A stretch of 49,780 nt of DNA from a virus: positions 1 to 49,780 of the IMG/VR virus record IMGVR_UViG_3300008448_000136; one strand, 5' to 3'. The translations under genes were made by a program, and so were the position numbers. The notes under the pieces were generated by a model, which worked only from the letters and a program-made list of their open reading frames with translations, had not been told where the DNA came from and searched no databases. Shown in pieces: positions 25,939 through 33,500 of the stretch. Positions within the stretch are counted from its first letter, which is position 1; every line of letters starts with the position of its first letter.

Positions 25939-26010
25939 CGATTTTTTTATTCAAAATCGGGACTGTTAGATGATGAACCTATATTTATCATTTAAAATCC
26001 CCGATTTTTT
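25939..26010 (+). terminator. Terminator with an alternative upstream pairing, before the reductase gene
   Basis: AAAATCGGG (25953-25961) can pair with CCCGATTTT (26000-26008), followed by further T, around a 38-nt loop. The same arm can instead pair with CGATTTT at 25939-25945 (loop of 7 nt). Such exclusive pairings are the layout of an attenuator, but the simplest reading is a terminator for the helicase transcript. The rest of the 142-nt gap (25902-26043) is AT-rich; no cobalamin riboswitch box was seen. Confidence 0.5.
25982..25989 (+). promoter_or_regulatory. TATTTATC promoter-like motif inside the terminator loop
   Basis: TATATTTATC lies in the loop between the two arms of the terminator at 25953-26010, 54 nt before the reductase ATG. 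RNA started from it would carry only the 3' arm. Confidence 0.45.
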
Positions 26011-26020
26011 CATAAATTAG

Positions 26021-26028
26021 TATTTATT
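26021..26028 (+). promoter_or_regulatory. Second TATTTATT promoter-like motif before the reductase gene
   Basis: It lies 15 nt before the ATG at 26044, after the T tract of the terminator. Confidence 0.45.
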
Positions 26029-26043
26029 AAAATTCACAAAAAC

Positions 26044-27906
26044 ATGGACATTTCAAACCGAATACTCTCGGAAATTACAGTGTATATGAAATACGCTAAG
26101 TATATCCCTGAGTTGAAGAGAAGAGAGACTTGGCAAGAGCTCGTAACAAGAAACATGGAGATGCATATTAAAAAGTATCCCCAATTAGAAAAAGAAATCC
26201 GTGAGAACTACATGTATGTTTACAAGAAACAAGTTCTCCCATCAATGAGATCAATGCAATTCGCAGGAAAACCGATTGAAATATCTCCAAACAGAATCTA
26301 CAACTGTGCATTTGCACCTGTGGATGACTGGAGAGTATTCTCAGAAATCATGTTCCTTTTATTAGGTGGAACAGGTGTTGGCTACTCAGTACAAAAACAT
26401 CACGTAGAACAACTACCTGAGATTAGAAAACCTAATCAAGAAAGAGGAAGAAGATGGTTAGTTGCTGACTCTATTGAAGGATGGGCAGATGCCGTTAAGG
26501 TTCTTATCAAATCTTACTTCTTCGGTGGTTCAAAAATTGAATTTGATTTTTCAGATATCAGACCAAAAGGAGCACGTCTTGTAACATCAGGTGGTAAAGC
26601 TCCCGGTCCTCAACCTTTGAAAGAATGTCTTATCAAACTTGAGGGAATCTTGGAATCAAAACAAGATGGTGAAAAACTCAGACCAATCGAAGTTCATGAT
26701 ATGGTTTGTCATATTGCAGACGCAGTTCTTGCAGGTGGTATTAGAAGAGCAGCTCTTATCTCTTTATTCTCAGCATCTGATGATGAGATGATTGGTTGTA
26801 AGAGTGGCGCTTGGTGGGAAACAAATCCACAAAGAGGAAGAGCTAACAACTCTGTAACTCTGATGAGACACAAGATCGATAAAGATTACTTTATGGATCT
26901 GTGGAAAAGAATCGAAGCAAGTGGTGCTGGTGAACCTGGTATCTATTTGAGTAATGATAAAGATTGGGGAACCAATCCTTGTTGTGAGATCGCACTTCGT
27001 CCTTTCCAATTCTGTAACCTTACAGAAGTAAACGTATCTAATGTGGTATCTCAAGAAGATTACGAAGCAAGAGTAAAGGCTGCAGCGTTCATCGGAACAC
27101 TTCAGGCGGGCTACACAGACTTCCACTATTTAAGACCAATTTGGCAAAGAACAACAGAGAAAGATGCTCTTGTTGGTATCTCAATGACAGGTATCGGATC
27201 AGGTGCGGTTCTTGGTTTGAATATGAAAGCGGCGGCTAAAGTTGTTAAAGAAGAGAACGAAAGAGTTGCAACTATTCTTGGTATCAATAAAGCGGCAAGA
27301 TGTACAACTGTAAAACCAGCAGGTACAACTTCACTTACATTGGGTACATCATCAGGAATCCACGCATGGCACAACGACTACTACATCAGAAGAGTGAGAG
27401 TAGGTAAGAATGAAGCAATTTATACTCACCTAAAGAATAACCATCCTGAATTAATTGAGGATGAATATTTCAGACCACACGACACTGCGGTAATCGGAAT
27501 CCCTCAAAAAGCACCTGAAGGATCAATCCTAAGAAACGAATCACCAATTCAATTATTGGAAAGAGTTAAGAAGGTACATCTTGAATGGGTTAAAGGTGGA
27601 CACAGAACAGGAAGCAATACTCACAACGTATCAGCAACAATCTCAATCAGAGAACACGAGTGGCCAGCGGTAGGTGAGTGGATGTGGGAAAACAGAGAAC
27701 ACTATAATGGTCTTTCTGTTTTACCTTACGATGGTGGAACATACATTCAAGCTCCATTCGAAGATTGTACTAAAGAAAAATATGAAGAGTTGATGGAAAC
27801 TCTCAAAGACGTTGACCTCTCAAAGATTGTTGAGGCTGACGATAACACAGACCTATCAGGCGAAGTTGCTTGTGCGGGAGGTGCTTGTGAAATAGTAATG
27901 GCATAA
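26044..27906 (+). CDS. nrdJ: Adenosylcobalamin-dependent (class II) ribonucleoside triphosphate reductase
   Basis: A 620-residue enzyme that would make deoxyribonucleotides for phage replication, using vitamin B12 coenzyme and needing no oxygen or second subunit. The residues map on the monomeric Lactobacillus leichmannii enzyme: the first redox Cys in RIYNCAF (C88), the radical Cys in NPCCEI (N311, C313, E315), the second redox Cys in FQFCNL (C324, 11 after the radical Cys, as in the family), and the C-terminal shuttle pair CAGGAC (C610, C615). It is shorter than the 739-residue relative. An extra Cys (C314) follows the radical Cys, where Gly is usual. The stop overlaps the start of the next gene (TAATG). 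The phage brings no visible cobalamin genes here, so it depends on host or scavenged B12. Confidence 0.9.
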   Translation: MDISNRILSEITVYMKYAKYIPELKRRETWQELVTRNMEMHIKKYPQLEKEIRENYMYVYKKQVLPSMRSMQFAGKPIEISPNRIYNCAFAPVDDWRVFSEIMFLLLGGTGVGYSVQKHHVEQLPEIRKPNQERGRRWLVADSIEGWADAVKVLIKSYFFGGSKIEFDFSDIRPKGARLVTSGGKAPGPQPLKECLIKLEGILESKQDGEKLRPIEVHDMVCHIADAVLAGGIRRAALISLFSASDDEMIGCKSGAWWETNPQRGRANNSVTLMRHKIDKDYFMDLWKRIEASGAGEPGIYLSNDKDWGTNPCCEIALRPFQFCNLTEVNVSNVVSQEDYEARVKAAAFIGTLQAGYTDFHYLRPIWQRTTEKDALVGISMTGIGSGAVLGLNMKAAAKVVKEENERVATILGINKAARCTTVKPAGTTSLTLGTSSGIHAWHNDYYIRRVRVGKNEAIYTHLKNNHPELIEDEYFRPHDTAVIGIPQKAPEGSILRNESPIQLLERVKKVHLEWVKGGHRTGSNTHNVSATISIREHEWPAVGEWMWENREHYNGLSVLPYDGGTYIQAPFEDCTKEKYEELMETLKDVDLSKIVEADDNTDLSGEVACAGGACEIVMA

Positions 27907-28103
27907 TGTCCAAAGAAATAAAGAACACCAGTCAGGGGGAGAAGAAACAACTTCTCCCTTCTGACTTTTATATGGAAGGTGATAAGAAAGTTTTTACGGA
28001 AGAGTGGCATGCAAGGAGAGGATTTTGTTGTGGATCAGGATGTAGACATTGTCCCTATGAACCTAAACACGTAAGGGGTACTATTACTTTAATTGAAAAA
28101 TAA
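27906..28103 (+). CDS. Small Cys-rich protein (DUF5522-like), coupled to the reductase
   Basis: A 65-residue protein with the motif GFCCGSGCRHCPYEP (residues about 39-53): four cysteines arranged CCxxxCxxC plus a His, likely to bind a metal. The same motif is common in small chromosomal proteins of Bacteroidetes, which I recall as DUF5522; function unknown. The first 25 residues are polar. Its ATG overlaps the stop of the reductase gene (TAATG), so it is translated from the same message and may serve or modify the reductase, for example in thiol or metal chemistry. That link is inference. Confidence 0.75.
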   Translation: MSKEIKNTSQGEKKQLLPSDFYMEGDKKVFTEEWHARRGFCCGSGCRHCPYEPKHVRGTITLIEK

Positions 28104-28111
28104 TCCAAGTA

Positions 28112-28119
28112 TATTTATC
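28112..28119 (+). promoter_or_regulatory. TATTTATC promoter-like motif close to the gp25 start
   Basis: TATATTTATC ends 5 nt before the ATG at 28125. If it acts as a -10-type element the transcript would start at or near the start codon. Confidence 0.45.
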
Positions 28120-28124
28120 ACTAT

Positions 28125-28586
28125 ATGGGAGACGGTACTACATATGGTATAAATTTTCCTTTTCGTGATTCAGTTAGAGGTGACTACTTAGATTTGACTA
28201 ATACTGCAAATCAAGAAATAAGAGCGGATCTTATTAATCTTCTATTGACGAGAAAAGGGGCAAGATATTTTCTACCTGACTTTGGAACGAGGTTGTATGA
28301 ATACATTTTCGAACCTATGGATGGTTTGACTTTTGATGCTATTGAATCAGACATAAGGGCGAATGTTGAGAAATATATTCCAAACCTGTTACTTAATAGA
28401 ATTACGATCGAACCATTAGATCCGAAAGAGGAGTCACCCGATCAATTGGAGGTAAACTCTCAGACATCTCAAATTTACAGATACCCTGGTAAAGGAACTG
28501 CAGAATATACTGCGAAAATAAAAATAGAGTACTCAATCCAAGATTCGACATTTGCGACCAGTGATTTTGTAATCATCAATATTTAA
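28125..28586 (+). CDS. Baseplate wedge protein gp25-like
   Basis: A 153-residue protein (T4 gp25: 132) with the family core: IRADLINLLLTRKGARYFLP followed by DFGTRLYEYIFEP, then a helix (AIESDIRANVEKYIP) and strands. gp25 joins the baseplate wedge to the first sheath ring and is conserved in all contractile injection systems. gp6 follows after 5 nt, the standard neighbour. The preceding reductase unit and this gene are separated only by 21 nt containing the motif at 28112. Confidence 0.88.
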   Translation: MGDGTTYGINFPFRDSVRGDYLDLTNTANQEIRADLINLLLTRKGARYFLPDFGTRLYEYIFEPMDGLTFDAIESDIRANVEKYIPNLLLNRITIEPLDPKEESPDQLEVNSQTSQIYRYPGKGTAEYTAKIKIEYSIQDSTFATSDFVIINI

Positions 28587-28591
28587 CATAA

Positions 28592-30430
28592 ATGGCTAAT
28601 CGTAAAATTTCATATACAACCAGAGACTTTGAAGGTATAAGGGAAGAACTCATACAATATGTTCGAACTTATTACCCTGAACTTATACAGAACTTCAATG
28701 ACGCTTCTGTATTTTCAGTATTCTTAGATTTGAACGCAGCCGTAGCCGACAACTTACACTATCACATTGATAGAAGTATACAAGAGACCGTATTACAATA
28801 TGCACAACAGAGGTCTTCAATTTATAATATCGCCAGAACTTATGGTCTGAAAATACCGGGACAAAGACCATCTGTTGCTCTTGTAGATTTTTCTATCACA
28901 GTTCCAGCATTTGGAGACAAAGAAGATGAAAGATATTTGGGACAACTCAGAAGAGGATCTCAAGTTGTAGGTGCAGGACAAGTTTTTGAGAATGTTGAAG
29001 ATATTGATTTTGCTTCACCATATAATTCACAAGGATTTCCAAACAGACTTAAGATTCCAAATTTCGACTCAAGTAATAGAATTGTTAACTATACAATTAC
29101 TAAAAGAGAGGTCGTTGTTAACGGTATCACCAAAGTATTCAAAAGAGTTATTGGACCAGCCGATGTAAGACCATTCTTGGAGTTATTCCTACCTGAAAAA
29201 AATGTTCTTGGAGTTACAAGTGTACTTCTGAAAGATGGTACAAGTTATACAACAGTACCAACAGTTAATGAGTTTTTAGGGGTAGACAATAGGTGGTACG
29301 AAGTGGATGCTTTAGCTGAGGACAGAATTTTTGTTGAAGATCCTACCAAAGTGTCTGATCAGCCTGGAATCAAAGTTGGTAAGTACATCCAAACAAATGA
29401 CAGATTCATTACAGAATATACACCTGAAGGATTCCTCAAGATGACTTTTGGTGGTGGTACAAATACATCACAAGACGCTTTGAATCAATTCACAACTTTA
29501 GGAGTTCCATTGAATCTACAACTGTATCAAAACAATATGTCTTTAGGTTCTGCTTTGAGAGCGAACACAACATTGTTTGTTCAATATAGAACAGGTGGTG
29601 GTTTATCTACAAACTTAGGTACAAACGTTATCAATCAGGTTGGAACCGTAAGTTTCTTTGTGAACGGACCTTCAGATAATATTAACCAACAAGTAACAAG
29701 TTCACTTAGATGTAATAACGTTACAGCAGCAATCGGTGGAGCGGGACAACCTTCAGTAGAAGAAACAAGAAACTACGTAGCATTCAACTTTTCCTCACAG
29801 AACAGAGCGGTAACTGTTAATGATTATGAAGCTTTGATAAGAAAGATGCCTTCTCAATTCGGAGCACCTGCAAAAGTTGCAATCACGGAGAACAACAACA
29901 AAATCAACGTTCAGATATTATCATACGACACTACAGGTAAATTGACTTCTATTGTTTCGAACACCTTGAAACAAAACTTGGCAAACTATCTATCAAACTA
30001 TAGAATGATGAACGACTACATTTCTATTGAAACTGCGGAAGTTATCGATTTAAGTTTAGATATTTCGGTTGTCTTAGATGCCACACAAAACCAAGGACAA
30101 GTTATTACTAATATCATTAATAAGGTTTCTACTTTCTTAGATCCGCAGATCAGAAACTTAGGTCAAAACATATACATCTCACAATTGAACAGTTTGATTC
30201 AAGATGAGAACGGTGTTATAACCGTAACAGCCATCGATGTATTCAATGAGGTAGGAGGACAATATTCAGGGTTCCAAACTTCAATGGCATATTCAAACGA
30301 TGTTACAAGACAGATAAGACCTGTAGATGATACCATATTTGCACAACCAAATCAGGTGTATCAAATAAGATATCCAAACAAAGATATCAGAGTGAAAGTG
30401 AAGAACTTCCAAAACGTTCAGTTCTCTTAA
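28592..30430 (+). CDS. Baseplate wedge protein gp6-like (baseplate J family)
   Basis: A 612-residue protein (T4 gp6: 660). It opens with SYTTRDFEGIREELIQYVRT and then NFNDASVFSVFLDLNAAVAD, LHYHIDRSIQE, which is the diagnostic N-terminal part of gp6/gpJ-type wedges. The middle third has the strand-rich pattern LKMTFGGGTNTSQDALNQ, and residues about 390-440 read NYVAFNFSSQNRAVTVNDYE, the family's domain boundary motif. gp6 dimers form the iris ring of the baseplate. It comes directly after gp25, as in other contractile tails. Confidence 0.9.
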   Translation: MANRKISYTTRDFEGIREELIQYVRTYYPELIQNFNDASVFSVFLDLNAAVADNLHYHIDRSIQETVLQYAQQRSSIYNIARTYGLKIPGQRPSVALVDFSITVPAFGDKEDERYLGQLRRGSQVVGAGQVFENVEDIDFASPYNSQGFPNRLKIPNFDSSNRIVNYTITKREVVVNGITKVFKRVIGPADVRPFLELFLPEKNVLGVTSVLLKDGTSYTTVPTVNEFLGVDNRWYEVDALAEDRIFVEDPTKVSDQPGIKVGKYIQTNDRFITEYTPEGFLKMTFGGGTNTSQDALNQFTTLGVPLNLQLYQNNMSLGSALRANTTLFVQYRTGGGLSTNLGTNVINQVGTVSFFVNGPSDNINQQVTSSLRCNNVTAAIGGAGQPSVEETRNYVAFNFSSQNRAVTVNDYEALIRKMPSQFGAPAKVAITENNNKINVQILSYDTTGKLTSIVSNTLKQNLANYLSNYRMMNDYISIETAEVIDLSLDISVVLDATQNQGQVITNIINKVSTFLDPQIRNLGQNIYISQLNSLIQDENGVITVTAIDVFNEVGGQYSGFQTSMAYSNDVTRQIRPVDDTIFAQPNQVYQIRYPNKDIRVKVKNFQNVQFS

Positions 30431-30498
30431 GTTTATTATCGGTTCAAGTAGATTATCATTACAATGTACGCCATTTCCTTAGAAAATGGGGGTTAAAC

Positions 30499-30506
30499 TA
30501 TTTATC
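30499..30506 (+). promoter_or_regulatory. TATTTATC promoter-like motif
   Basis: It lies 14 nt before the ATG at 30521, in a 90-nt gap. A short hairpin (CCATTT / AAATGG, around 30470-30490) without a T tract lies before it. Confidence 0.5.
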
Positions 30507-30520
30507 AAAAAAGTCACTGA

Positions 30521-33500
30521 ATGGCCAATTCTTATAGAATTAAAACTCAAATCGGAGAAGATCAAACGTTAAATGTTCAGATTGATCAAGAGTTCGATTT
30601 TTTAGAGATCCTCTCGATGAAGATACAAAGTGAGGACATCTATACAAGAAATTGTGCTGATTATGGTGTTGTGGTTGGACGTGTGGTTGCAAACGGAGGA
30701 TATGGTGTTCCGAACGTGAAAGTATCTGTATTCGTCCCAATCCAAGAAGAAGATAGAAATAACGACATCGTATCATCGATATATCCATACAAATCAACAA
30801 ACGAGAAGAACGAGGATGGTTATAGATACAATCTTCTTCCATATGAAAAATCATATTCAACACACATTCCTACGGGAACTTTTCCTTCGAGAACCGATGT
30901 CCTTACCAATCCAACAGTAATGCAAATTTATGACAAGTATTACAAGTATACTGTCAGAACAAACGAGAGTGGGGATTATATGATTATGGGGGTACCATTA
31001 GGTAATCAGACCGTATTCATGGATTGTGACTTGTCAGACATAGGAGAATTCAGTCTCACACCACAGGACCTTATAAGAATGGGAATTGCAAATGAAACCC
31101 AACTCAACGGGAATCAATTTGCTTCTTCACCAAACTTAGCGTCCCTTCCACAGATTATATCACTACAAGCCAACATAGACGTTTCACCACTTTGGGGACA
31201 ACCTGAAGTTTGTCAAATAGCCATTAATAGAGTAGATTTTGATTTAAGAGAACAAGCAAATATCGATATCCAACCAACAGCTGTTTTCATGGGTTCAGTA
31301 ATTTCTGCGAGTGACAGAAGAGTTCTGAGAAAAAATTGTAGACCTTCGACTGAGGCAGGTAATCTATGTGATTTGGTATCTGGTCCTGGTGAAATATTAT
31401 GTATTCGTCAGACTGTTGGCCAGGATTCTAACGGACGACCAGGTTTGGAAGTTTATGAGTTTGATGGCGGGGCTAAGGTAATTGATGGGGACGGAACATT
31501 CCTTGTAGATGTACCTATGAATTTGGATTATATTGTAACGAATGAGTTCGGAGAAAAAACAATATCATTAGATCCCAACGTAGGTATACCAACGAAAGGA
31601 AAATATAGATTCAAAATCAAGTGGGAACAAGAAGATGATCTAGGTAAACAGGTGAAGAGGGCTTATTATTTAGTACCTAATATCAGAGAATATGGATGGA
31701 CAAGTTCGGCTATCGATCCTGCGGATTTTTCAGATCCAAAGAGCCCGATTTATACACCAAATTATAGTGCGGTAACACAATGGCAACAGTTTCAGAAATC
31801 ATACTCATTCTCATTAGATTGGAATGACTATGCTAGTCCACAAACCGCAATAAATTGCGAGGACACATTTTATCAATTCGGGTATAATAAAGTTTATACT
31901 GTATCACAATTCATAGATGGTTATCATAATGGCGCCAACCGAGGAAGGTTTCTTGGTATCAAAGAAATATTAGATTCAACTTGTGATTCGACCAATAATA
32001 GATTTCCAACTAACGATGGAGTGAAAAACTTCGATTTGATTTTTATCATTTTTAATTTTTTCTTTTCTTTTATAACCCTCTTATTAGTACCATTAATGGT
32101 GGTGGTTCATATTTTGGCATTCCTATGGCCGATCCTAAAGATATTAATCACTTTTGTATACGGTACTATAGCGACGTTTGTTTATATTCTCTGTAAAATA
32201 GTTGATGCAATACCATTTGTTAATATAAACTGTCCAAAACCGCCATCTTTCAGAGATATATTCAACTCGTTGGGTAATCCATTCAAGAACATTTCATTAC
32301 CTACGATAATATATCCTGACTGTGAGTTATGTAGTTGTACTGAAGAAAGTCCTGAGGAAAATGTGAGTACTACGGCATTTATTCAAGAATCATTAAAAAC
32401 AACCTCTCTTACTCTCTTGGTTGATTCACCAAATCCTGTTTCATATGGAAATATGTTTGATGAACAATATTGTCAAGATGATCCATGGTTCAAATATTAT
32501 TCAACAACATTTTTCAGTGCTGAAGATCAGGGAAATGCTTGTAGAATACAGACAGTTGAAAACCCTATGGCGGCACAACAACAAAACCTACAAAGAATAA
32601 TTGCGGGAAACAACCAAGGTATTGTAGGACAGAGAACACCTGCAACTATATGGATGCCTGTTGGAGATCAAAGTAATCGACCTGTCGCCTCTATGGATTT
32701 GACACTCTCAGAAAGATTGAATCTATTCAATATGAAAGCCAATTATTTCAACTATACAGGTGGTTGGAATCAAGTGAGGACTTATGTTGCTTCTGACATA
32801 AGCGCAAACTCAGGCTTGTACCATTATGACAATACAATCACGATACTGTGTGATCCCGCTTCTGCCGAAGAGTTTGTAACAGGTAGGATGATGACCTTTC
32901 AAAACCCATTCAATTCATTAGATCCTAACACGAGTCAAGCCGCAACGAATTTCTCAGGATTTAGCTCATCAACGGGATACGCTAAAAATCTAAGATCAAT
33001 AACAGTTAATTACGCGAACCCTGATTTTCCAGACCAATTATTGAATCAACAATACATAGTTAACCAAAGTGCAGACACAATTCAAAATTGTTGGGTAGGT
33101 AGCGTATCTACTGTTTCCGATGGTGAATTTTGGCAATATACAGATTGTAATGGTGTTTATCATTCTGGAAATACCCCGACACCTGGATCAATTTGTGTTA
33201 ATGATTTATTCCCGTATGAAGGTGTTACTATAACAACAGCAACGTGTTCACAACCGAAATACTTGATGTATGTCAAGGCCAAATCCGACTGTGAGTATTT
33301 TCAGGTCATAACAGCAATGACATATCAAAATTTTGCGTCTTTAAACCCCTCACTTTATTCGGGTCAGAGAAGTCTCAATGAAAGATATATTGGAGGTGCA
33401 ATGTATACATGGGAGGAACATCATGTTAGAACAGGATTTTTTGGTTTAGGGCAAGGGGCCAAAACGTGGTTACCAAATAATGTAACAAGGCCATATTTTG

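Noticed and set aside
25902-26043. Cobalamin riboswitch before the B12-dependent reductase
   Set aside because: The gap is too short for the usual structure and I see no B12-box sequence; only hairpins and promoter-like motifs are visible.
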